Of a DNA stretch of 64,000 bases, positions 44,242 through 52,176 are shown in pieces (position 1 is the stretch's first letter; each line of letters opens with the position of its first letter). The position numbers and the translations under genes were made by a program. The DNA comes from Rhodococcus triatomae BKS 15-14 (GTDB taxonomy: Bacteria > Actinomycetota > Actinomycetes > Mycobacteriales > Mycobacteriaceae): positions 186,001-250,000 of the forward strand of contig AODO01000069.1 in the NCBI GenBank assembly GCA_000341795.1. Direction: 5' to 3'. The notes under the pieces are model-generated. The model was not told where the DNA came from, did not search any database, and was given only the letters and a program-made list of their open reading frames with translations.

Positions 44242-45084
44242 TCAGCGAAGGTCGAAGCCCCGGTTCCGCAGGGCCTCGCCGATCCGGTCCCGACCGTTCA
44301 GTCCAGCGACGGTACCGAAGCGTGCGAGCACGCGGTCGATCCAGCTGTGCGCGAGGCCCTCTCCCTCGTAGAAGGCCCGAATCGTCTGCTCGTACTCGTC
44401 GACGGCGGGGAGCTGGGTGTGCTCCTGGTAGCGCTCGTGGTGCACGACCGCCGTCTGCGGCAGGCGCGGCTTGACGCGCGACGACTCCGATGGGGCGGGG
44501 TGCCCGACGGCCAGTCCGAACGCCGCGACCACGCGGCCCGGCAACTGCAACGCGGCGGCGAGTTCCTCGGGGTTGTTCCGTGCGGCCTCGACGAACACCG
44601 TTCCGAGGCCGAGCGATTCGGCGGCCAGCGACGCGTTCTGCGCGGCCAGGGACACGTCGACGAATCCGACGAGCGCAGACTCGACGTAGTCGGCGCCCTC
44701 GAGCCCGTGATCGTGACGGTCCGCCACCTGAGCGATGCGGGCGAAGTCCACCAGCCACACCAGGAACACGGGCGCCTGACGGATGAACTCCTGGTCGCCG
44801 GACAGCGCCGCCAGGCGGTCCTTGAGGTCGGGGTCGCGGACCACGACGACACTCCACGTCTGCAGGTTCGACGACGTCGGGGCCGACTGGGCGGCCGCGA
44901 CGATGGCCTCGACCGCCGGCTCGGGCACCGGGTCGGGGCGGAACGACCGCACCGACCGGTGCGCGAGCTGCTGCCGGATCACGTCGGTGACCTGGGGCGC
45001 CGTCCGCGGCGTCGAGCCGTACCTGCCCGCAAGCAGGGTCGCGTCGGCGTCGCGTGTGGCTGTCGGATCGTGGACGGCGGTCAT
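44242..45084 (-). CDS. nitroreductase-family NADPH oxidoreductase (NfsA/FRP type)
   Basis: 280 residues from the ATG at 45084, behind GGGGAGTC. FMN-binding elements: HRSVRSFRPDPVPEPAVEAI, AAQSAPTSSNLQTWSVVVV, SLAAQNASLAAESLGLGTVF and the GHPAPSESSRVKPRLPQTAV region contacting FMN. Reduces flavins, quinones or nitro compounds with NADPH. It is divergent from the LLM oxidoreductase at 45253, suggesting shared control. Confidence 0.88.
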   Translation of the reverse strand: MTAVHDPTATRDADATLLAGRYGSTPRTAPQVTDVIRQQLAHRSVRSFRPDPVPEPAVEAIVAAAQSAPTSSNLQTWSVVVVRDPDLKDRLAALSGDQEFIRQAPVFLVWLVDFARIAQVADRHDHGLEGADYVESALVGFVDVSLAAQNASLAAESLGLGTVFVEAARNNPEELAAALQLPGRVVAAFGLAVGHPAPSESSRVKPRLPQTAVVHHERYQEHTQLPAVDEYEQTIRAFYEGEGLAHSWIDRVLARFGTVAGLNGRDRIGEALRNRGFDLR

Positions 45085-45252
45085 CGATGACTCCCCGGGA
45101 TTCGGTGCGGCGGATCGGGCAACTCTCCCGTGAGTGCCCCTCGGCCGTCGACGGTTGCGCTCACCGCGACCCGAACCTCCACGGGTGTTCCCGGCCCGCA
45201 TCGTGCGGCACAGTGGTGGGTGCGCACGTCACTGCCATCTCAGGAGGTACGT

Positions 45253-46047
45253 ATGAGCCGTCCCGTCCGCATCGGCGTCCAGCTCCAGCCGCAGCACGCC
45301 CCCGACTACGGCCTGATCCGGGACGCGGTGCTGCGCGCCGAGGACCTCGGCGTCGACATCGTTTTCAACTGGGACCATTTCTATCCACTGACGGGCGATT
45401 CCGACGGTGCCCACTTCGAGTGCTGGACGATGCTCGGCGCCTGGGCCGAACAGACCGAGCGGGTGGAGATCGGCGCCCTGGTCAGCGGCGGCGGCTACCG
45501 CAATCCGGACCTGTTGGCGGACATGGCCCGCACCGTCGATCACATCAGCGGAGGCCGCCTGATCCTCGGCATCGGCGGCGGCTGGTTCGAGAAGGACTAC
45601 GACCAGTACGGATACGACTTCGGCACCGCGGGTAGCCGACTGAAACTGCTGGGGGAGAACCTCGCCCGCATCCGAGCCCGTCTCGACGAGCTCAACCCGG
45701 CGCCGACCCGGCACATCCCGATCCTGATCGGCGGCGGCGGCGAACGGAAGACACTCCGCCTGGTCGCGGAGTACGCCGACGTCTGGCACAGCTTCGCGGA
45801 CCTGGACGCCCTGGTGCACAAGTCCGAGGTGCTCGCCGGGCACTGCGGTGACGTCGGTCGCGACGCGCACCACATCGAACGGTCGGTCGCGTGGCCGGGA
45901 GAGGCACAGGCGCAGGCGTTCGTCGACGCCGGGGCGACCCTGTTCACCGTCGGGACCGGTGGGCCGGCGTACGACCTGTCCACGCTGGCCGAAGCGGTGC
46001 GCTGGCGCGACGAGCACTACGCACAGCCGCTCGCCGGCCTGGCCTGA
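45253..46047 (+). CDS. LLM-class F420-dependent oxidoreductase
   Basis: 264 residues; ATG after CAGGAGGTACGT. Luciferase-like TIM barrel: RIGVQLQPQHAPDYGLIRDA, VFNWDHFYPLTGDSDGAHFE, EIGALVSGGGYRNPDLLADM, LILGIGGGWFEKDYDQYGYD and PILIGGGGERKTLRLVAEYA. The NWDHF and GGGWFEKD phrases are usual in actinobacterial F420 enzymes. Substrate unknown. Confidence 0.9.
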   Translation: MSRPVRIGVQLQPQHAPDYGLIRDAVLRAEDLGVDIVFNWDHFYPLTGDSDGAHFECWTMLGAWAEQTERVEIGALVSGGGYRNPDLLADMARTVDHISGGRLILGIGGGWFEKDYDQYGYDFGTAGSRLKLLGENLARIRARLDELNPAPTRHIPILIGGGGERKTLRLVAEYADVWHSFADLDALVHKSEVLAGHCGDVGRDAHHIERSVAWPGEAQAQAFVDAGATLFTVGTGGPAYDLSTLAEAVRWRDEHYAQPLAGLA

Positions 46048-46125
46048 GCGCCGGGCGCACCGCGCCTCCGATTCACCCGTACGGATTCCCGCCGGGTCCC
46101 TGTGGCGATTCACACGGCCTCGCCA

Positions 46126-46143
46126 CATACCCCCTGGGGTATG
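46126..46143. promoter_or_regulatory. CsoR/CstR-type operator
   Basis: CATACCCC and GGGGTATG around CT: an 8-bp perfect inverted repeat with a C-run/G-run core, the form bound by CsoR-family repressors (copper-sensing CsoR/RicR, persulfide-sensing CstR). It lies 35 bases upstream of the Cys-rich gene start. No csoR-type regulator gene is in the window, so the repressor must be encoded elsewhere. Confidence 0.7.
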
Positions 46144-46177
46144 GTGGATTGCAGTGCCACCGACCCGAGGAGAACCC

Positions 46178-46339
46178 ATGTGTCGACCCGTCCCCTGCTC
46201 GACCTGCAAGAAGACCACCTGGAGCGGCTGCGGCGCGCACGTCGACAGCGTCATGAGCGCCGTCCCCGCCTCCCAGCGCTGCACCTGCGAACGCGACAAC
46301 GCCAAGCGAGGACTCCTCGACCGGATCCTCGGCCGCTGA
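46178..46339 (+). CDS. small Cys-rich protein of a CsoR/CstR-type unit
   Basis: 53 residues; ATG after GAGGAGAACCC. Six Cys: CRPVPCSTCKKTTWSGCGAH, then QRCTCERD. The Cys spacing and a His next to the CGAH motif suggest metal or sulfane-sulfur binding; a basic tail (KRGLLDRILGR) ends it. Similar short proteins with a KTTW-GCG-H core occur widely in actinobacteria without a function. Linked by 32 bases to the DUF2892 gene and sits directly behind the operator. Confidence 0.75.
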   Translation: MCRPVPCSTCKKTTWSGCGAHVDSVMSAVPASQRCTCERDNAKRGLLDRILGR

Positions 46340-46371
46340 CCACCCGATCCACCCCCGACAAGGACCTTCAC

Positions 46372-46617
46372 GTGACCAACCCCCGCCGCCACCAGGACTG
46401 GACCGTCGACCGCGTCGTCCCCCTCCTCGGTGGTGTCATGATCCTGCTCAGCGTCGCGCTGGCCGTCGGCCTCACCCCGTGGTGGATGATCCTCACCGGA
46501 TTCGTCGGCGCCAACCTGGTCTTCTACTCCGCCGTCGGGTGGTGCCCGGCCAGCCTCCTCATGGAACGCGCCGGCCTGCCGCGCGCGAACTGCCGGGTCC
46601 GGAACGCGACCACCTGA
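46372..46617 (+). CDS. DUF2892/YgaP-type membrane protein
   Basis: 81 residues; GTG after AAGGACCTTCAC. A polar head with WTVDRVVPLLGGVMILLSVA is followed by a second helix (WWMILTGFVGANLVFYSAVG) and WCPASLLMERAGL, the DUF2892 pattern found in the membrane part of the YgaP rhodanese. The Cys in WCP and near the end (NCRVRN) could handle sulfur. With the Cys-rich gene it forms a two-gene unit that may detoxify or relocate reactive sulfur or copper. Confidence 0.82.
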   Translation: MTNPRRHQDWTVDRVVPLLGGVMILLSVALAVGLTPWWMILTGFVGANLVFYSAVGWCPASLLMERAGLPRANCRVRNATT

Positions 46618-46698
46618 TCCCGAGCCCGGTCGACGTCGTCTCGGCCCGCCCCGGACGTCGATCCGTCCTTCTGCGCGCCACGCCGTTAGGCTCTCTGA

Positions 46699-48498
46699 AT
46701 GACCCGATCCCGATCGGTCAGGGTGTGGATCCTCGCGGTGCTGGCACTTCTACTGGCCGTCACCGCCACCGCCTGCAGTAGCGACGGCGAGCGCACCACC
46801 ACCGACCTGTGCTCTCCGCCCGGTGTGGGTGCCGCCGCCGCGGCGCCCACCAACCTCGACGCCGCCGCGGCGCAGGCGGGCGAGGACCGCTACACCACCC
46901 CGACGACCGTCCCCCTCGACCAGATCGACGTCGGAGCCCTCGGACTGATCACGCCCGGCGTCCTCAGCGTCGGCACCCTGTCCGACGCGCCCCCGAGCAT
47001 CTGCGTCAACTCCGCCGGAACGTTCACCGGCTTCGACAACGAGCTGCTGAAGGCGGTCGCCGCCGAGCTCGGCCTGCAGATCCAGTTCTCCGGAACCGAA
47101 TTCGCCGGCCTGCTCTCCCAGGTCGCGAACGGGCGATTCGACGTGGGTTCCTCGTCGATCACCACCACCGACGAGCGCCGCAACACCGTCGGCTTCACCA
47201 ACGGCTACGACTTCGGCTACTTCTCGCTCGTCGCACCGAACGGCGGCAAGGTCCAGTCGTTCTCGGACCTGAACTCCAGCACCCGAATCGGCGTGGTGCA
47301 GGGGACCGTGCAGGACGACTACGTCGTCAACACGCTGAAGCTCGACCCGGTGAAGTTCCCGGACTACAACACCGCCTACGCGAACCTGAAGACCGGGCAG
47401 ATCGACGCCTGGGTGGCGCCGTCGCAGCAGGCGGAGGGCGCGATCCAGCCGGGCGACAACACCTCGATCGTGCAGAACACCTTCAGCCTCAACAACTTCG
47501 TCGGCTGGGCGGTGGCCCGCGGCAACCAGCCGTTGACCGACGCACTGAACGCCGGCCTCGACGCCGTCATCGCGGACGGCACCTGGTCCGAGCTGTACAC
47601 CGAGTGGGTCCCCCGGGAGCTGCCGCCCGGCTGGAAGCCGGGCTCGAAGGCGGCACCGGAACCGGTCCTGCCCGACTTCGCGGCGCTGGCCGCCGAACAG
47701 GCCGGGGCCGGGACGCCCACGGAACCGGTCGCCGCGAAGTCCACCCTCGAACAGTTGCGGGACACGTTCTTCAACTGGGAGCTGTACCGGCAGGCGATCC
47801 CGGACCTGTTCACCACCGGCCTGCCGAACACGGTCATCCTGGCCGCCACGTCCGGCATCGTCGGAACGGTGCTGGGCATGTTGCTCGCCGTCGCGGGCAT
47901 CTCCCGCACCCGGTGGCTACGGTGGCCCGCTCGCATCTACACGGACATCTTCCGCGGTCTGCCTGCCGTGGTGATCATCCTGCTCGTCGGTCTCGGCGTC
48001 GGGCCCGTCGTCAGCGGCGTCACCGGCAACAATCCGTACTGGCTGGGCGCTGCGGCGCTGGCGCTGCTGGCGGCCGCCTACATCGGCGAGATCTTCCGCT
48101 CCGGAATCCAGAGCGTCGAACCCGGCCAGATGGAGGCGGCACGCGCCATCGGGTTCGGCTATCGCCGGGCGATGACGCTCGTCGTGATCCCGCAGGGTGT
48201 GCGGCGGGTGCTGCCCGCGTTGATGAACCAGTTCATCTCGCTCATCAAGGACTCGTCGCTGATCTACTTCCTCGGCCTGCTCGCCAGCCAGCGCGAACTC
48301 TTCGCCGTCGGACGCGACCTGAACGCGCAGACCGGAAACCTGTCCCCACTCGTCGCGGCCGGCCTGTTCTACCTGGCTCTGACGATCCCGCTCACCCACC
48401 TCGTCAACTACATCGACCGGCGGCTGCGCACCGGGAAGGCCGACACCTCCGGCACTCTCGACGACCTCGAGCAGGCGATCGTCGTGGAGAGGGCATAG
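46699..48498 (+). CDS. fused amino-acid binding protein and ABC permease
   Basis: 599 residues. Lipobox ATACS-type signal (LAVTATACSS), then a family 3 solute-binding domain (about 75-305: GVLSVGTLSDAPPSICVNSA, FDVGSSSITTTDERRNTVGF, GVVQGTVQDDYVVN), a linker to about 345, and a GlnP/HisM-type permease (TGLPNTVILAATSGIVGTVL, DIFRGLPAVVIILLV, EAARAIGFGYRRAMTLVVIP). In most importers these are separate. The binding domain is thus tethered to its own channel. The ATPase gene follows four bases later. Confidence 0.93.
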   Translation: MTRSRSVRVWILAVLALLLAVTATACSSDGERTTTDLCSPPGVGAAAAAPTNLDAAAAQAGEDRYTTPTTVPLDQIDVGALGLITPGVLSVGTLSDAPPSICVNSAGTFTGFDNELLKAVAAELGLQIQFSGTEFAGLLSQVANGRFDVGSSSITTTDERRNTVGFTNGYDFGYFSLVAPNGGKVQSFSDLNSSTRIGVVQGTVQDDYVVNTLKLDPVKFPDYNTAYANLKTGQIDAWVAPSQQAEGAIQPGDNTSIVQNTFSLNNFVGWAVARGNQPLTDALNAGLDAVIADGTWSELYTEWVPRELPPGWKPGSKAAPEPVLPDFAALAAEQAGAGTPTEPVAAKSTLEQLRDTFFNWELYRQAIPDLFTTGLPNTVILAATSGIVGTVLGMLLAVAGISRTRWLRWPARIYTDIFRGLPAVVIILLVGLGVGPVVSGVTGNNPYWLGAAALALLAAAYIGEIFRSGIQSVEPGQMEAARAIGFGYRRAMTLVVIPQGVRRVLPALMNQFISLIKDSSLIYFLGLLASQRELFAVGRDLNAQTGNLSPLVAAGLFYLALTIPLTHLVNYIDRRLRTGKADTSGTLDDLEQAIVVERA

Positions 48499-48501
48499 AC
48501 C

Positions 48502-49284
48502 ATGACCGAACCCACCGAACCCACCGATGCGGGCACCACCGATTCCGACGCCACCGCGGCGTCCGGCACCCTCACCGGGACCGGACTGCACAAGGCATTC
48601 GGCCGCAACAAGATCCTCCGCGGCGTCGACGTGCACGTCGACGCGGGCACCACCACCTCGGTGATCGGCCCGTCCGGTTCCGGCAAGTCCACGTTGCTGC
48701 GCGTGCTGAACCGTCTCCACGAACCCGACGCGGGCGACATCCTGCTCGACGGGCGCTCCGTGCTCGCCGACGACCCCGACAAGCTGCGACAGCGAATCGG
48801 CATGGTGTTCCAGCAGTTCAACCTGTTCCCGCACCGCACCGTCGTCGACAACGTCGCCCTCGGCCCCCGCAAGCTCAAGGGGCTGTCTAAGGAGGAGGCG
48901 CGCGAACTCGCACTCGACCAACTCGACCAGGTCGGCCTGCGCGCCAAGGCGGACTCGCGTCCGGGGAACCTGTCCGGCGGACAGCAGCAGCGGGTCGCGA
49001 TCGCGCGGGCACTGGCGATGAAGCCGGAGATCATGTTCTTCGACGAAGCCACATCCGCACTCGACCCGGAACTCGTCAAGGGCGTGCTCGCGCTGATGGC
49101 GGATCTCGCGTCCGGCGGCATGTCGATGATCGTCGTCACCCACGAGATGGGTTTCTCCCGCAGCGTCGCCGACACGGTCGTGTTCATGGACGGTGGGGTG
49201 GTCGTCGAAACGGGAAAGCCCGACGCGTTGTTCGAGGATCCGCAGACCGATCGGCTGCAGGCGTTCCTGTCGGAGGTGCTCTGA
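48502..49284 (+). CDS. amino-acid ABC transporter ATPase, GlnQ-like
   Basis: 260 residues. Walker A GPSGSGKST, Q-loop VFQQFNLFPHRTVVDNVALG, signature LSGGQQQRVAIARALAM, Walker B IMFFDEATSALDPELV, switch VTHEMGFSRSVADTVVFMDG. A Thr/Asp-rich leader of 22 residues precedes the domain. Partner of the fused binding-permease protein; the two genes form a complete polar amino-acid importer. Confidence 0.95.
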   Translation: MTEPTEPTDAGTTDSDATAASGTLTGTGLHKAFGRNKILRGVDVHVDAGTTTSVIGPSGSGKSTLLRVLNRLHEPDAGDILLDGRSVLADDPDKLRQRIGMVFQQFNLFPHRTVVDNVALGPRKLKGLSKEEARELALDQLDQVGLRAKADSRPGNLSGGQQQRVAIARALAMKPEIMFFDEATSALDPELVKGVLALMADLASGGMSMIVVTHEMGFSRSVADTVVFMDGGVVVETGKPDALFEDPQTDRLQAFLSEVL

Positions 49285-49371
49285 CACGCTTCACCTCGTC
49301 CGGGTGAGGCGAATTCGGACCCGCGGGGCCAGGCTGGTGTCACACCCGACACACCTGGCTAGGAGTTCGTG

Positions 49372-51270
49372 ATGTGTATTGCCCCCAAGAATCCGAGTGA
49401 AGCGACGATCGCCGCGAATCGAGCTGCGGCGGACAAGTACGACATGGCGAACCGGCAGGACTTCGCCGATTCGCGGCGCGGACTGATCGCCGACCTGCCC
49501 GGCAACGTGACCGGCGCCGACGGACACGTCGTCTTCGACGCGCAGGCCTTCGACTACATCGGCGACGAGTCCCCGGCTCCCGACTCGGTCGAGCCGAGCC
49601 TGTGGCGGCAGTCGCAGATGATCCGTCCCGGCGGACTCTTCGAGGTCACCAAGGGCCTGTACCAGGTCCGCAACAACGACATCGCGAATCTCACCGTCAT
49701 CGAGGGCGACGACGGGCTGATCGTCGTCGACTGCATGGCGGGCGTCGAGTCGGCCCGTCAGGGCATGGCGCTCATCCGGGAGCACGTGAGCGACAAGCCG
49801 GTCGCGGCGGTGATCTACACGCACACCCACATCGACCACTACGGCGGCGTCAAGGGTGTCGTCGACCCGGACGACGTGGCCTCCGGCAAGGTGCCGATCA
49901 TCGCGCCGGGTCACCAGTTCGACAAGTACGCGATCGGGGAGAACGTGGTCGCGGGCAACGCGATGGCCCGGCGTGCCGCCTATGCGTTCGGCAGCCTCCT
50001 CGAACCCGGCCCGCAGGGCTTCGTGACCTGCGGTATCGGCATCACGACGACGGCGGGCCCGGAGGTGTCCTACATTTCGCCGACCGACCTGATCACCGAG
50101 ACCGGGACCCGCCGCGAGATCGCCGGCCTGGAGTTCGAGTTCCTCTACGCCCCCGACACCGAGGCGCCGGAGGAGATGCACATCTGGATTCCGCAGTTGG
50201 CGGCGCTGACGTGCGCGGAGAACGCCAACCACACGCTGCACAACATCCAGACGCTGCGCGGCGCCCGCACCCGCGACGCCCGCAACTTCGCCCGCTACCT
50301 CGACGAGACCCTGGAACGGTGGGGCGACGAGGCAGCGGTGCACTACGGTCCGCACACCTGGCCGGTGTGGGGCAACGAGAACGTCACCGCCTTCATCGAG
50401 TCGCAGCGCGACACCTACAAGTACATCCACGACCAGGCACTGCGCCTCGCCAACAAGGGGTTCACACCACTCGAGGCAGCCGAGGTCATCGAGTTGCCGG
50501 AGGAACTCGGCCGCAACTGGGCCAACCGCGGGTACCACGGCACGCTGCACCACGACGTGCGGGCGGTGTACACGAAGGAACTCGGCATGTGGGACGGCGA
50601 CCCGGTGTCGCTGCACCCGCACCCTCCGGCCGAGTCCGCGCGCCGGTTCGTGGAGTTCGCCGGAGCCGACAACATCCTCGCGGAGGGCAGGCGCGCGATC
50701 GACGACGCCGACTACCGGTGGGCGGTGGAGATCCTGCACAAGCTCGTGTTCGCGCAGCCGGACAACACGGAGGCGAAGAACCTGCAGGCCGACGCCTACG
50801 AACAGATGGGGTACCAGGCGGAGGGGCCGCAGTGGCGCGGCATCTTCCTCAGCGCCGCACTCGAACTGCGTGAGGGCGTCAAGCCGATGCCGTTCACGAC
50901 CGCGAGCAAGGACACCATCCTGGGCATGCCGATCGACATCCTCTTCGACTTCGTCGCGGTGCACGTCGACGGCCCGAAGGCCACGGATGTGGACCTGCGG
51001 ATCGACTTCGCGTTCACGGACGAGGACGAGACGTGGACGATGTGGATCCGCCGCGGCACCCTCAACGCCCGACGTGGCACGTCCCCGGACACGCAGTTGA
51101 CGGTGTCGGGACCGAAGGGTGCGCTGACCGCCGTGCTGCTGCAGCCCGGCGGGGCGTCGGCGCTCGTCGATTCCGGTGCGGTCTCCCTCGACGGCGATGC
51201 CGAGGCGCTGACGACGCTCGGTTCCGTGCTCGACGAGTTCGAGCCGGCCTTCCCCATCGTCACGCCGTAG
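49372..51270 (+). CDS. alkyl sulfatase, SdsA1-type metallo-beta-lactamase fold
   Basis: 632 residues; ATG after TAGGAGTTCGTG. The dizinc motif is THTHIDHYGG at 150-159 (His151, His153, Asp155, His156); the later region LTCAENANHTLHNIQTLRGA carries further ligands. A helical dimer domain follows (DNILAEGRRAIDDADYRWAV, AKNLQADAYEQMGYQAEGPQ), and an SCP2-like C-terminal domain (about 510-632) that usually binds the alkyl chain. No signal peptide, so probably cytosolic. It hydrolyses alkyl sulfates such as dodecyl sulfate to alcohol and sulfate. Confidence 0.93.
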   Translation: MCIAPKNPSEATIAANRAAADKYDMANRQDFADSRRGLIADLPGNVTGADGHVVFDAQAFDYIGDESPAPDSVEPSLWRQSQMIRPGGLFEVTKGLYQVRNNDIANLTVIEGDDGLIVVDCMAGVESARQGMALIREHVSDKPVAAVIYTHTHIDHYGGVKGVVDPDDVASGKVPIIAPGHQFDKYAIGENVVAGNAMARRAAYAFGSLLEPGPQGFVTCGIGITTTAGPEVSYISPTDLITETGTRREIAGLEFEFLYAPDTEAPEEMHIWIPQLAALTCAENANHTLHNIQTLRGARTRDARNFARYLDETLERWGDEAAVHYGPHTWPVWGNENVTAFIESQRDTYKYIHDQALRLANKGFTPLEAAEVIELPEELGRNWANRGYHGTLHHDVRAVYTKELGMWDGDPVSLHPHPPAESARRFVEFAGADNILAEGRRAIDDADYRWAVEILHKLVFAQPDNTEAKNLQADAYEQMGYQAEGPQWRGIFLSAALELREGVKPMPFTTASKDTILGMPIDILFDFVAVHVDGPKATDVDLRIDFAFTDEDETWTMWIRRGTLNARRGTSPDTQLTVSGPKGALTAVLLQPGGASALVDSGAVSLDGDAEALTTLGSVLDEFEPAFPIVTP

Positions 51271-51282
51271 GGCGCTGCGCGC

Positions 51283-51328
51283 CCTGTGCGCGACTTTGGT
51301 AGTGGGAGCTACCAAACTCGCGCACAGG
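51283..51328. repeat. dispersed hairpin, copy 2
   Basis: Arms 51283-51302 and 51309-51328, 20 bp with one mismatch (C at 51294), loop TGGGAG. It matches copy 1 (31829-31874) at 19 of 20 positions in the left arm and 20 of 20 in the right; the loops differ. It again lies between convergent gene ends, here the sulfatase and the GH25 gene. Confidence 0.8.
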
Positions 51329-51340
51329 CAGCGGAGCTGC

Positions 51341-52078
51341 CTAGGACCCGAACGGATTGCCGAACATGTGGAGGTCGCCGAGGCCGCCGCCGTAGTGGTT
51401 GAGATCGATGGCGGCGTTCACGCCGGGGATCCGGCCCGAATCGGTGTACTGCCAGAACGTCCAGCGCGTCCAGCCGCCGGGCAGCGGGCCGGGGGCGCTG
51501 CGGCCGTTGTAGTCGGCGATCCACAGCGGGTAGTGGGAGAACTCGGTGGTGTTCGCCATCGCGGTACGCCAGAAGTTCGGATACGTGTAGATGATCGGTT
51601 GGCGTCCGGTCAATGCCTGCACCGCGTTCAGGTAGCGGCGCGTCCAGTCGATCAGGGCGCCGGGCGGCAGCCCCCCGGAGTGTTCGATGTCGAGCACCGG
51701 GGGCAGGCCGCCGGCGACCAGCGGCAGCGCCGTCGACGCGAAGAACGCGGCCTGCGCCTCGGGCGACTGCGTCGGGTCCGCGTAGTGGTAGGCGCCGCGC
51801 GCGATACCCGCCGCCCGCATGCCGATCGCGTCCTGCACGAAATAGGGGTTGACGTAGCTGAGACTCTCGGTGGCCTTCACGATGGCGAATTCGTGACCCG
51901 AGGCGCGGACGGCGAACCAGTCGATGGGCGCGCCGCCGGGATGCTGCCAGGACGCCACGTCCGGTCCGTTGATCTGCGCGTTCGCCCCACCAGGCACCGC
52001 GACTGCGAGCGCCCCGGCGAGCAGTAGCGGGGCGAGGCGGGTGACATTTCGGATACGACCACGGCGCAGCGACGTCAT
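51341..52078 (-). CDS. secreted GH25 lysozyme-like protein
   Basis: 245 residues. Signal peptide (LAPLLLAGALAVAVPGGANA). GH25 features: GPDVASWQHPGGAPIDWFAV with the first Asp, FAIVKATESLSYVNPYFVQD, AGIARGAYHYADPTQSPEAQ, PPVLDIEHSGG with the catalytic Asp and Glu, and WTFWQYTDSGRIPGVNAAID. It cuts the glycan strand of peptidoglycan between MurNAc and GlcNAc. A possible cell-wall remodelling enzyme; no cell-wall binding domain is attached. Confidence 0.92.
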   Translation of the reverse strand: MTSLRRGRIRNVTRLAPLLLAGALAVAVPGGANAQINGPDVASWQHPGGAPIDWFAVRASGHEFAIVKATESLSYVNPYFVQDAIGMRAAGIARGAYHYADPTQSPEAQAAFFASTALPLVAGGLPPVLDIEHSGGLPPGALIDWTRRYLNAVQALTGRQPIIYTYPNFWRTAMANTTEFSHYPLWIADYNGRSAPGPLPGGWTRWTFWQYTDSGRIPGVNAAIDLNHYGGGLGDLHMFGNPFGS

Positions 52079-52176
52079 CGGCCGAGACTAAAACGGTCAC
52101 GCCGTCGGGTACATCGATTCGCACCGATCGTTATCAACCGTTCGACCCGCGGTCACCCTCCCCGGCGACCGTCCGG

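Noticed and set aside
46809-48890. A 693-codon frame overlapping the amino-acid importer on the same strand
   Set aside because: Out-of-frame shadow, Arg/Gly-rich, while the other frame encodes clear transport domains.
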